A program made the translations under genes and the position numbers. This document shows positions 55,401 to 64,000 of a stretch of DNA of 64,000 nt, piece after piece. A model generated the notes under the pieces. The model was not told where the DNA came from. It was given only the letters and a program-made list of their open reading frames with translations, and made no database searches. How positions within the stretch are numbered: the stretch's first letter is position 1; every line of letters begins with the position of its first letter. Origin of the DNA: Trifolium pratense (taxonomy: Eukaryota > Streptophyta > Magnoliopsida > Fabales > Fabaceae). The stretch spans positions 15,197,501 through 15,261,500 of the forward strand of contig NC_060059.1 of assembly GCF_020283565.1 (NCBI RefSeq), written 5' to 3'.

Positions 55401-57379
55401 CTGTGAAGTACTTCCATGTGTTTGGGTCAAAATGTTATATTTTGGCAGATAGAGAACCTAGGAGAAAATTGGATCCCAAAAGTGATGAGGGGATATTTTT
55501 AGGTTACTCAACCAACAGCAGAGCGTACAGGGTTTTTAACTCCAGAACAAGAACTATGATGGAATCAATTAATGTTGTTGTTGATGACAGTGATACAACA
55601 AGTGCAGATCCAGCTGAAGAGACAGATGTCATAACACCTGTCCCAACACCTGATGATGATCAAACTGAACCTGAACCTGATCAACATTCTGAGTCTACTA
55701 CAGAGGTTCCTAGACCAAACAAGGGACCATCTACTAGAACACAGAAGAATCATCCTCTGGAACTTGTCATTGGAAATCCAAATCAAGGAATTGCAACAAG
55801 AAGATCAAAAGAAGCAATCTCCAATTCATGTTTCATATCAAAGATTGAACCAAAGAATGTTAAAGAAGCTTTGACTGATGAATACTGGATCAATGCTATG
55901 CAGGAGGAACTAACTCAGTTCAAAAGAAGTGAGGTATGGGATCTAGTACCTAGACCAGATGGTATAAATGTTATTGGTACAAAGTGGGTGTACAAGAACA
56001 AAACTGATGAAAATGGTGATATTACTAGAAATAAAGCCAGACTTGTAGCACAAGGATACACCCAGATAGAAGGAGTAGATTTTGATGAGACTTTTGCTCC
56101 AGTTGCTCGCTTGGAGTCCATAAGATTACTCTTGGCTGTGGCATGCATTTTGAAATTCAAGCTATATCAAATGGATGTAAAAAGTGCATTCCTAAATGGC
56201 TATCTAAATGAAGAGGTATATGTTGAGCAACCAAAAGGGTTTGTAGATCCAAGCTTTCCTAACCATGTTTACAAACTAAAGAAAGCACTCTATGGATTGA
56301 AACAAGCCCCTAGAGCATGGTATGAAAGACTGACTGAATTCCTTGTCAGCCATGGATACAAGAAGGGTGGTAATGATAAAACCTTGTTTGTAAGAGAAGA
56401 GAAAGGGAAGCTAATGATAGCTCAGATATATGTGGATGATATTGTATTTGGTGGAATGTCGCGACAAATGGTGGAACATTTTGTGCATCAAATGCAATCT
56501 GAATTTGAAATGAGTCTTGTAGGTGAGCTAACTTATTTTTTAGGTCTTCAGGTCAAACAAATGGAAGACACCATATTTATCTCTCAAGAAAAATATGCAA
56601 GAAACATTGTGAAGAAATTTGGTATGGAAGGTGGTAGTCACAAAAGAACACCTGCTCCTACACACTTGAAGCTTACCAAAGATGAGAAAGGGGTTGATGT
56701 GGATCAAAGTCTCTATAGAAGTATGATTGGAAGCCTACTATATCTCACAGCTAGCAGGCCTGATATCATGTTTGCAGTTGGAGTTTGTGCTAGATACCAA
56801 TCTGAACCCAAGATGAGTCATCTGACTCAAGTAAAGAGGATCTTCAAATATGTCAATGGCACATGTGGCTATGGAATTCTATACTCTCATGGTAATGATT
56901 CTACCTTAATTGGATATTGTGATGCAGATTGGGCTGGAAGTGCTGATGATAGAAAGAGCACCTCTGGTGCATGTTTCTTCTTGGGAAACAATCTAGTATC
57001 TTGGTTTAGTAAGAAGCAAAATAGCGTGTCTCTATCAACAGCTGAGGCAGAATATATAGCAGCTGGGAGTAGTTGCTCTCAATTGTTATGGATGAAACAA
57101 ATGTTGAAAGAGTATAGTGTGGAGCAAGATGTCATGACACTTTACTGTGACAATCTTAGTGCCATAAACATTTCTAAAAATCCTATTCAACATAGTAGGA
57201 CTAAGCACATTGATATACGTCATCATTTTATAAGGGAGCTTGTAGAAGAAAAAATTGTTACACTTGAGCACATTGCATCGGAAGAACAATTAGCAGACAT
57301 TTTTACTAAAGCGTTGGATGCAAGTCAATTTGAAAATTTAAGAGGCAAACTTGGAATTTGCCTTTTTGAAGACAAATAG
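52436..57379 (+). CDS. Copia Gag-Pol polyprotein, SIRE type (intact)
   Basis: 1,647 aa starting [17 protein letters not shown] gag domain of the UBN2/Retrotran_gag type leads, followed by two CCHC knuckles ([14 protein letters not shown] at 300 and [14 protein letters not shown] at 563), separated by a long coiled-coil stretch (about 370-465). Protease [13 protein letters not shown] (D639); integrase with zinc region and D832, D895, E931 (35-residue D-E spacing); [11 protein letters not shown] (D1334, D1335); RNase [10 protein letters not shown] (D1496) and the closing [12 protein letters not shown] region. In copia order integrase precedes RT, as seen. No stops or frameshifts. It is followed 15 nt later by the envelope-like frame. 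Confidence 0.96.
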   Translation: MDKEGGFVTRPPLLVGASNYDYWKSRMMAFLKQIDSKTWKAILRGWTPPVKMDKDGKPTLELKSAEEWSKEEDELALANSKALYALYNGVDKHIFRLIKKCVCAKEAWTILETVHEGTSKVKLSKLQLLTTKFENLRMNDDETIQDFHMTILDFDNQFDALGEKIPEEKLVRKMLRSLPKKFDMKVTAIEEAKDITDMKLDELVGSLQTYEVATNEKMDKKNKSIAFVSNAEEEDQLSDTESEQSISDAMVLLGKQFNKVLKRMDKRSKTGAADIGRNTYRNFRKPVTDEKSAPNKGVQCHECEGFGHIRSECGTFLKKQKKGLTVTWSDEDSEGETDTAKAIHVLTSVCTSDTESCEEELTFDELAESYKKLCLKSAEVCRVSEEQKETITKLQTEKAANLSRISEFGTKWEDSLKIIEQQKATIINLEADKIKQLTEIAHLNEEVTELNSHLENLKKHVLRLFKGSDLDEILETLPAPSRSKTGIGYEYKNVNRIMDYNKEGKFLPELSKQPSPKMHDRMSPHLSPRQQRQVLPHVAPHQQRWQRPRFIPRPRSRYHSWRCHHCGRKGHIRPYCYKLYGYPSEIPQEPDQTITKTKMEWKQKDDATNTKEYTAESSGKGLIAHTSLRASSKEDWYFDSGCSRHMTGVEKYLKEVKSYATSFVTFGDGAKGEIKGIGRLIDHGLPKLENVLLVKGLTANLISISQLCDQGMKVNFTKNECLVSNNEGDILMRGVRSKDNCYLWIPFEEGNVSTCLLTKNEEVKLWHQKLGHLNLKSMKRVISEEAVRGLPFLQIQEGNICGECQIGKQTKVSHQKLQHLSTSRVLELLHMDLMGPIQVESLGGKKYVLVIVDDFSRYTWVNFIREKSETFEEFKNLCVQLQKEKDCGIVRIRSDHGKEFENSKFADFCAAEGIIHEFSSPITPQQNGVVERKNRTLQESARVMLHAKNVPYKFWAEAMNTACYIHNRVTLRKGTATTLYELWKNRKPTVKYFHVFGSKCYILADREPRRKLDPKSDEGIFLGYSTNSRAYRVFNSRTRTMMESINVVVDDSDTTSADPAEETDVITPVPTPDDDQTEPEPDQHSESTTEVPRPNKGPSTRTQKNHPLELVIGNPNQGIATRRSKEAISNSCFISKIEPKNVKEALTDEYWINAMQEELTQFKRSEVWDLVPRPDGINVIGTKWVYKNKTDENGDITRNKARLVAQGYTQIEGVDFDETFAPVARLESIRLLLAVACILKFKLYQMDVKSAFLNGYLNEEVYVEQPKGFVDPSFPNHVYKLKKALYGLKQAPRAWYERLTEFLVSHGYKKGGNDKTLFVREEKGKLMIAQIYVDDIVFGGMSRQMVEHFVHQMQSEFEMSLVGELTYFLGLQVKQMEDTIFISQEKYARNIVKKFGMEGGSHKRTPAPTHLKLTKDEKGVDVDQSLYRSMIGSLLYLTASRPDIMFAVGVCARYQSEPKMSHLTQVKRIFKYVNGTCGYGILYSHGNDSTLIGYCDADWAGSADDRKSTSGACFFLGNNLVSWFSKKQNSVSLSTAEAEYIAAGSSCSQLLWMKQMLKEYSVEQDVMTLYCDNLSAINISKNPIQHSRTKHIDIRHHFIRELVEEKIVTLEHIASEEQLADIFTKALDASQFENLRGKLGICLFEDK

Positions 57380-57586
57380 CAGTTACAGCAGGCAATGCGT
57401 GTAACTACCTCTCATCACTTTAAGTTACACGCAAATCAAGGAAGTTCTCATTCAACTTCCCACAACCTCCATCAACCACAATCATTACTCCTCATTCATT
57501 CTCTCTCTCACGCTCAAAAACTATCCATCTTCCGCATCAACATTTCTCCAACCTTGTCTTTTCTCAGAAAACTTCAATTCCAAATC

Positions 57587-59639
57587 ATGTCGAACTCTGT
57601 CAAATCTTCACCAACAAAGTCAGACGCTACTCCATCACTACAAAAGGTGGTAATCGATGCTGTTCCTCTAACCACCATACCTTCCACAAGTCCAACAATG
57701 AGGAGAAAATCTGTTGCAAAGAAGGATAAGTCATCGCGAACGAATACAAATCCTTCCTCTCCTGCTGCAATTAAAAGTTCAAAGCGTAAGAGCAAGAAAT
57801 CGAAGTCTGAATCAAGGAGAAGTTTTACAATGTCTGAACTGCATGTTGATCCACTTCCATCGAGTGGTGTTGCTACTCCTGTCGTAAAAGCTGCAGAGGT
57901 TAATGTCGACGCATCTGGTAAGAATTCTCTTAATCAAAACCTTAATATTCCAAATCCTGGTGAAACCCTAGGTGTAGAGACCCCTGAGATGTCTGGAAAT
58001 TTGGGGAAAAGTGTTCCTAACTCCCCTGTTGCTGCTGATGATAATATTGGTGCTTCTACTGAGATCAATAATGATGTTGCTAATGAGTCCATTAAGAAAA
58101 CTGCTCCTGAGACTCATGTTGCGCCAAGTGTTGCAACACATGGCGCTGCGCCAAATGTGGTGCCAGATGTTACCACATCTTTGGCACAAGAAAATCTGGT
58201 GGACTATTCTGAGTCAGATGAGAGTCCCCCACCTAAGGATGCTGATAAAGAAGCTGATCCTGATAAAGTTGTGAAAGAAACTCCTGAGGTTATAATTGTC
58301 AATGAAACTGAAACTACTGTTAGTGATAAGGCTATTCCTGCACATTCTGAAGCTAGTGTAGCTAGGAGGACTAGAAGTAGGGCTGGTAAAGCTGTAGAAA
58401 CACCTGTCCAAACACCCAAACCCTCTAAGGCTGGAAAAGCTACTGGTAAAAAGCCTGTGTATGGACCTCCAAAACCTGTAAGTAAGGTGGTTCCTAGAAC
58501 TGAGACTAGAAAAAGGAAAGCTCCACCAACAAGTGATTCTGAGTTTGAGCCTGAGACAGATGTTGCTGCATCTGGCAGCACATCTAGAAAGAGTATAGGA
58601 AGGAAGAAGATTCCTCAAACTGTTCCCTATGCTCCTTTAGATAATGTTTCATTTCATCTGGAAAATGGGTCTGCAAGGTGGAAGTTTGTATATCATAGAA
58701 GGTTAGCTCTGGAAAGAAATTTGAAAGCTGATATTCTTGAATGTCCTTGTTGTTGAAGCTCTTGAGTATGCAGGGTTGATGAAAACTGTGGTTAGTCTGG
58801 ACAAGTGCTATGACAGGCTTGTCAAGGAATTTTTGATTAATGTGGCTGCAGACTGTAATGATCCTGCAAGTCCTGAATACAGGCAAGTGTTTGTTCGTGG
58901 AAAGTGTGTTCAATTCTCCCCTACTGTGATAAACCAACATCTCCAAAGAAGTTCTGATGAAGAGGCTCCTCTGAAAGCCACAGATAATGAAATCTGCAAG
59001 GTCCTCACTGGAGGAAGAATTAAAGCATGGCCAAGCAAGGCTAAGTTGTCTGCAACTTCCCTCTCTCCATTTTATGCTGTTCTGAATAGGATTGCTGCAC
59101 ATAATTGGGTGCCTACAACCCACTCAGGTGATGTGGCAAGAGGATTGGGTAGGTTTATCTATGCTGTGGGTACCAAGGCCAAGTTTGATTATGGATCTTA
59201 TTTCTTTCAAGAAACCTTAAGCCATGCCCTGACTTATGCTGTTGAGAAACCAGTTGCTCTCCCTACTCTGCTGTGCAATATAATTCTTGAGCAACACCCA
59301 GATATACTAAGGAGTACTGATGTTCCTTGTAAAAGGAAAGGGGTGTTGGTGATTGAGCAGAGGCTGCTGGATGGGACAAATGCTGCAGCAGGTGTTGGCA
59401 CATCTGTCCAGGCTGGAGCACTTTCAAGAAAGCAGATAATTGCAGACTTGACTGAGACCAGCAGAGCTCTTGAGGCCAGGAAGCTGAAAATAGACCGTGT
59501 GATTGAGGCACTCAAGGCTGAGGAAGCTGCTGAGATGGCTGAGGGTGAGCCAAATGGACAAGAAGGAGAAGAGGCTAGTGAGTCTGAGGATGGTTCTGAG
59601 GATGTGATGGAGGACTCTGATGAAAGTTCTTCAATCTGA
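57587..59639 (+). pseudogene. Copia envelope-like ORF, split by a frameshift
   Basis: The first part opens at 57395, with a likely ATG at 57587 (MSNSVKSSPTKSDATPS), and stops at 58756. It is rich in lysine, serine and proline and has basic tracts (KRKSKKSKSESRR). From about 58740 the continuation is in another frame to 59639 and holds the conserved envelope-like region (EALEYAGLMKTVVSLDKCYD to GSYFFQETLSHALTYA) and an acidic tail (SEDGSEDVMEDSDESSS). The frame change lies at about 58735-58745. No signal peptide or clear transmembrane helix is seen. A TTTTCTCAG string at 57559-57567 could be a splice acceptor for a subgenomic mRNA, which is inference. Confidence 0.8.
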
Positions 59640-60442
59640 TCTCTGATGTTTTTCTTATGATTTTTCTGATGTACTTTTGTTGTTTTTCTTGGTGTTTCTT
59701 TTATGGGCAAGGTCCTGAATTTCTAGCACCTGTGTGTGCTCTATGGTCTGTAATAACTGCACACTGATGTTTGTCTATGCTCTGGTACACTACTATTTCC
59801 TATGCATGATGTTTGTCTAAATTGTGGCTAAAAAGGGGGAGTAGTGTGTGTGTGTGTGACAAGTGTGAAGACAGATGTTCTCACATCTGGTGACAATTGT
59901 TCGTATGCTCGTATTGAGGGGGAGTGTGAGTAATATGCATGTACTGAGGGGGAGTAGTGAATATTCTTTCTCTATCTGGTGTGTGTATGTATGAATTCAG
60001 GGGGAGTGCGAGTGATATTATCTCTTGATCGCCTGAATGTTTGATGACAAATGTTGTGCCAAGTGTTATGGCACCTGACTATTAAGTCCACTATCCACTA
60101 TGACTGAGAATTCATTTTTCTCAGATGTTTATGGGAATTTATTTTTCCCTGATGTTCTTATGATGAATGGATGCGCGTTAAACTATTAGGAGTTTATTTC
60201 TCCTACTTCTTAGCATCTACTATGGGAGTTTATTTCTCCCTTGTGTTGTTCCATGAGGCTAGTTGTCTCTATTCCGCTGTTGCATTGCCTCTGATGCTAC
60301 TTGACTATCATGGAAGTATTGTTTATTATGTGTTACTTTCTTTCCTAGTTGTGTGATCATGTTGACTCGAAGGAAAGGTAATACTGTATCTCTATATACT
60401 GGTCTAATATTGTTTTAGCCAAAATTTGCCAAAGGGGGAGAT
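59640..60442 (+). other. Copia 3' untranslated region with five GGGGGAG tracts
   Basis: Non-coding. GGGGGAG occurs near 59835, 59918, 59948, 60000 and 60434; the last abuts the LTR and is the likely polypurine primer. CAAGTGTTG-like words occur at 59858-59905 and 60043-60085. Confidence 0.75.
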
Positions 60443-61483
60443 TGTTGGGTTTTTGTATGATTGGCTACATTTTGCAAAAACATATTTTAGCCAAGTGTTA
60501 AGACAAGTGTGCTGACCCCAAGTGTTGTGACAAATGTTGTGACACTTTGGAACAACACCTGACTCTGTTCTGCGCGCGCCAGCTGGATGTTTTTATTTTC
60601 TACTCAATCTTTTGAAGATCTGTTTGAAGAATTGTTTCAAGGTTTCTTACAGAGGAAGGCGCACGTGTTTAATGTGTTTCAGAAGGCAGCTAAACCCTAG
60701 TTTTATTTTCCAAAGGAATTATATTTTTGGAAAATATATTTTTGCGGTTTCAAAAATATAACTATTATTTTCAGAAATATATCACTGCTGCCGCAATTCT
60801 AGAAGCCCTAATTTTGTCTTGAAGCCCAAGTCGTTCTACTACTATAAATACGAAGGCAAGCATATGGTTTCAAGTATCTAAAATCGTGTTCTTACAAAGC
60901 GTGTGTTTTAGGATTTTAGAGTGTTAATTGTGAGCCTATCTTGTGTCTCATTGATGCAAGCTTAGGACCTGAGTGTTATTGAGTTGTAAGTGTGAACTTC
61001 TCCTAAGCTTTGAAGTACGGAGATTGTTCTATTGTGTTGTGTGGTTTACTCGCAAGCTTTTAAGCAAGAGTGAATCCTAGTTTTTAGGAGTGTGTCTCCA
61101 ATCGTTGTAATCGTCTGAGTTGAATAGCAGCGCTGTCTGTGTTGCTAAGGTGGGAATTGGGACGGGGTCTCATATCTAGGAGTTCCTAGGTAGAAGGGTC
61201 ATTGGGTAGTGATTAAGTGAGAAGTTGTAAACGGGTGAGTTTAGCTTCGAAGTAATACTGCTGATAGTGGACTTCATTCCTGGATTGGTATCCCCCAGAG
61301 TAGGCTTTAGGCTGAACTGGGTTAACAACTCTCGTGTGTTATTTACTTTACTGTTTGTATTGTTTTATGTTATTTGCTCTGTTTATAGACAAGTGTTGGC
61401 GCACCAGTGACAACATCTGTCTACAACAGACAAGTGTTGCTACACCTTGAGCAACACCTGTCCACTGTGTGCCAGGAATTTCA
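60443..61483 (+). repeat. 3' LTR of copia element
   Basis: Same length as the 5' LTR and no difference found by eye. TATA box at 60843-60850. Confidence 0.95.
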
Positions 61484-61643
61484 ATTCTAAACCATTCGAC
61501 ACTTTCTTTCTCTCTCTTCTTTGTATCTCTTGTCCTCTTTGCTGACTTAGGCATCGGAGCACCTGCGGGTACAAACCCCCCCTTCGGTGTGGAAGCTTTC
61601 TCAACGGACCGGCCTCAACCTTTCTGATCAACAGGTTAGATCA
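61484..61643 (+). repeat. Tat 3' LTR, right part
   Basis: The target duplication ATTCT is followed by the last 155 bp of the LTR, ending GGTTAGATCA. It matches 39990-40148 with several substitutions and small indels. Confidence 0.9.
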
Positions 61644-61648
61644 GATAG

Positions 61649-61750
61649 AAAGAGTGGGAAAAGGTGTTACATGCTTGCTGCTAGATCTCTCACCATTGCT
61701 TGGGGTGATGATCGGCGCTATTGGAACTGGATTGCTATGTCTGATTCCAG
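61649..61750 (+). pseudogene. F-box/PP2-B-like gene, remainder of exon 2
   Basis: Directly follows the Tat target duplication (61644-61648) and continues the frame opened at 39541. It encodes KSGKRCYMLAARSLTIAWGD and RRYWNWIAMSDSR, the conserved opening of the PP2-like domain in F-box PP2-B proteins, and ends at an AG/GT donor at 61750/61751. It fixes the insertion site in the exon and the orientation of the gene. The final exon with the rest of the PP2 domain is not recognised in the window. Confidence 0.85.
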
Positions 61751-62934
61751 GTTAGCTTAGCTGTTTAGGTTTTTTTTTTCTTTTTCTGAGAGAGTTCATC
61801 CGCAAATCAAGAATCGAACATGGGTTGTCCCGAACAATTTGTCCCACAGAGAACTGATTCACGAGTCACGACTTGAGCCCAATTACTTAGTTATACTAGC
61901 GATTTGTATTAAGTGCAGTCATTTGCTTCGTGCAGTAGGTTGCAGGTCATCAAGACTGTCCGATTAAGATCGAACGGTTCATTGCTCACTGCATGCAGTC
62001 ATTTATTTGTGATTGCACAATATTACCTCCCCAATATGTCTATTAACTTAATGAGAAATGCTAAACTGTACCCTGGGAATCTTGTTAAGCATGTCAAAAA
62101 AGAAAATTAAAGACAAAATTAATGTTGAAAATATACCTTTTTACATTTTTAAAGTATTAGATGCACAAATTCGATGATGCTTAACAAGTACCTCAGGGAC
62201 ACTGTTTAGCATGACCCTAACTTAATTAACTCTTAATTATCAGTTATCTATGCCTTTGGGTTAACTAACTCTTAACTCTAAATCTGTGAATCAATTTTAT
62301 GATACATTTGGGTCAATACGCTTGGCTGGCATAACAGATTTAGTTGTGACTAATGATCCTAAAAGGAGGGGTAAGAGAGAAATTCCTTGGATTGTGCATA
62401 AATATAGCAAGGATTTTCAGTTATTGGTTTGCAGAAAATTTATGAAAATTTCTTGTCTCCCTTTTGTACTCTCCAGTAGAGTAATGACCTTAAGTACTTG
62501 TATTTGGTTCTTCTTTTCCCTTCGAGTACTTTTCTGCTTTCCATATAAATGTTGTAGTTTGTTTATGTACTTGTGGATATTCCTTTATCAATACAGAGAG
62601 ATTCCAATTTCATTTAAGTTTTGTTTCTGTGTTAATTCACAAGGTGTCAAGACCTTACAATCAATCAGTTACATAACATTTTTTAATGTCTGTTCTGTTT
62701 CTCTCTTGCAATTTTCTTCATTTTCTGGTTCCTTTATTTTTTTTCTAGGTTGCTCCTTTTTTTTGTTCATTATCTCACTTTTATTGGTTTCTTCTTCAAC
62801 TTCTCCATTGTATGTCAGTTCTCTGTGAATTGTTAATGCCATTCCTCCGAATCTTACATTATTAATTCATTGAAGATTCCTCAAGCCCTCCCTTTATTCA
62901 CCAATCTCCATAAATTGCCTTTGGAATTTTCAGC
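61751..62934. other. F-box gene intron or downstream DNA
   Basis: No supported coding exon. An open frame at 62286-62828 starts NQFYDTFGSIRLAG but becomes hydrophobic and T-rich, and I do not recognise it. It contains the MITE at 62053-62217. Confidence 0.5.
62053..62217. mobile_element. MULE-type MITE
   Basis: A 165-bp element whose ends share the inverted core ATGCTAAAC (left) and GTTTAGCAT (right), plus inner words CTTGTTAAGCAT and ATGCTTAACAAG. It is flanked by the 9-bp duplication TAACTTAAT (62044-62052 and 62218-62226). A 9-bp duplication fits Mutator-like elements. Confidence 0.7.
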
Positions 62935-63548
62935 GGCACAAGGAATTGATTTTATAGCGTTGTAGTAGCGTCTTGGCCTTTCCATCTTCATCACAAATCC
63001 TACTCTTAGCCACTAGAGTTGCAAAGTCCCAGATTTCTGAAAATCCAATGAGATGCTTAATGCCGGGATGCAATCCGCTCTCAAACTTAACATACTTTTC
63101 ATTCTCAGCTTCCACGGTGTTGTAGTGTGGACTAAAAGCACAAAGACTCAAACTTGACAGTGTACTCCGCAACAGATATGTTTCCTTGTTTGAGCTCCAT
63201 AAACTCAACAACCTTCTTGTTCTTAACATTAGCTGAAAAGTACTTTCTCAAGAACTCCACCTTGAACATCTCCCAAGTGATTATGTCACCACCGGCTCCC
63301 ATCATTAGCTTGGCATTCTTCCACCATTGATTAGGTTCCTCTCTTAGCACATAAGTCCCCAAGGTTGTCTTGTTCACCTCGGAACATCCCATAGTCTCGA
63401 AGATAATCTCAACTTCCTCCATACACTTGATAGCACCATCTGGAGCATACCCTCCAGTAAAGTACGTTGGTTTGTGCCTCGTGAACAGCTCCAATCTCAA
63501 CTCAACTTCTCTTCCGGGTTGATTGTCCCTTGCAATGAGGTTAGCCAT
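62935..63548 (-). pseudogene. Gag relic related to the Tekay-like element
   Basis: The minus strand from ATG 63548 reads MANLIARDNQPGREVELRL and then a gag domain closely resembling residues 10-210 of the polyprotein at 3801 (shared [26 protein letters not shown]). A frameshift near 63135-63150 moves the continuation ([31 protein letters not shown]) to another frame. The zinc knuckles and pol are missing. It is a truncated, older copy of a related family. Confidence 0.85.
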
Positions 63549-64000
63549 AGTAGCCTGATGAGTTCTCATTAGTCACTATTTTTAGAGTCTTTTTAATAAG
63601 TTTTAATATCATTTTATTAGTTTAATGTTTAATTTAGAGTCATTTTAAAATAAATTACAATTTTTGGTGTATTGAGTCAATTAAGTGTTTTTTCTCTATA
63701 AAAATAATATTTTGCGTCGTTTTTATTATCTTGGTTCAACTTAACATGTTTATGTTTGAATGCAAAAATTATTATTATAAGTATTTTAGTGTATGAGCTG
63801 GTGTGAATAGAAAAAGATCAAACTTTGACCAAGCTGGCCCAATCAAAAGCAAAGTGGGCCTTATGCCATGATGTGACCCAATCCTAGAAGAAGAAGAAGG
63901 GGCACACTAGAAGAAAAGGGAGAAGCTGCGGAGAAGAAAAGGAGATACGACGGAAACACGAAGAAGGAACCCAAAAAGCTGCGCTATGGTGCAAGGAAAG
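63549..64000. other. Unassigned AT-rich DNA at window end
   Basis: No gene seen. Near 63835-63960 words such as GGCCCAATC and GAAGAAGAAGAAGGGG resemble retrotransposon leader or LTR sequence, possibly an element continuing beyond the window. I cannot assign it. Confidence 0.35.

Larger units (their letters stand above)
51326..61483 (+). mobile_element. Complete SIRE/Maximus-type Ty1/copia element nested in Tat 3' LTR
   Basis: 10,158 bp with 1,041-bp LTRs that look identical by eye, a primer site, an intact gag-pol, an envelope-like region and a polypurine tract. Target duplication ATTCT is at 51321-51325 and 61484-61488. Identical LTRs mean a very recent insertion. Gag-pol is open; only the envelope-like ORF carries a frameshift. 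Confidence 0.95.
39558..61643 (+). mobile_element. Tat-clade Ty3/gypsy element in F-box exon 2, with nested copia
   Basis: 5' LTR 39558-40148, gag-pol, antisense gene, polypurine tract and 3' LTR, flanked by target duplication GATAG (39553-39557 and 61644-61648). Without the nested copia it is about 11.9 kb. Tat assignment rests on the second RNase H domain between RNase H and integrase, the TGGCGCC primer site and the antisense gene. The LTRs differ at more than 30 positions by eye, so it is older than the Tekay and copia insertions. Confidence 0.92.

Noticed and set aside
62286..62828. 180-aa frame downstream of F-box exon 2
   Set aside because: Hydrophobic T-rich translation without recognisable similarity; it does not match the expected end of the PP2 domain.

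Overview
The window is a retrotransposon-dominated stretch of a plant nuclear genome. The coding families (SIRE-type Ty1/copia elements with envelope-like ORFs, a Tekay-type chromovirus, a Tat-clade Ty3/gypsy element with an antisense gene, an L1-type LINE) and an F-box/PP2-B gene point to a eudicot. The element styles suggest a legume close to Trifolium or Medicago, but that last step is recognition rather than proof. The only host gene seen is one F-box/PP2-B-like gene, and it is broken.

Layout. Bases 1 to about 40,034 are three tandem copies of one segment of about 12.26 kb. Each full unit runs: 3' half of a SIRE element (envelope-like ORF, polypurine tract, 3' LTR), a LINE lacking its 5' end, a spacer of about 3 kb with microsatellites and SINE-like relics, F-box exon 1, and the first 477 bp of a Tat LTR. 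Unit 1 is cut by the window start and carries an extra 8,965-bp Tekay element (1436-10400, TSD GATTG) inside its LINE. Unit 2 is 15776-28038. Unit 3 begins at 28039 and, unlike the others, runs on into the complete Tat element. Unit 3 is therefore probably the parental right end, and 15775/15776 and 28038/28039 are the duplication junctions.

The Tat element (39558-61643, TSD GATAG) sits in exon 2 of the F-box gene; the rest of that exon resumes at 61649. Tat carries gag-pol with two frameshifts and a separate antisense gene with its own TATA box and two introns. Its 3' LTR is interrupted by a complete 10,158-bp copia element (51326-61483, TSD ATTCT) whose two LTRs look identical. The last 2.2 kb holds the end of F-box exon 2, intron or flanking DNA with a MULE-type MITE, and a minus-strand gag relic.

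Inferred order of events: SIRE inserted into a LINE; Tat inserted into the neighbouring F-box gene; a segment from inside SIRE to inside the Tat LTR was tandemly amplified; later Tekay entered the unit 1 LINE and the copia element entered the Tat 3' LTR. A hAT-type MITE is present in units 1 and 2 but missing, with a 7-bp flanking deletion, in unit 3.

Two points stand out. First, each junction puts an intact 878-codon SIRE envelope-like ORF about 106 bp downstream of a Tat LTR TATA box, which makes a chimeric transcription unit. Second, each of the four LTR elements is sprinkled with its own short palindromic or repeated motif, and three of them also carry accessory or antisense genes. This pattern would fit element-specific DNA recognition, but that is a hypothesis.
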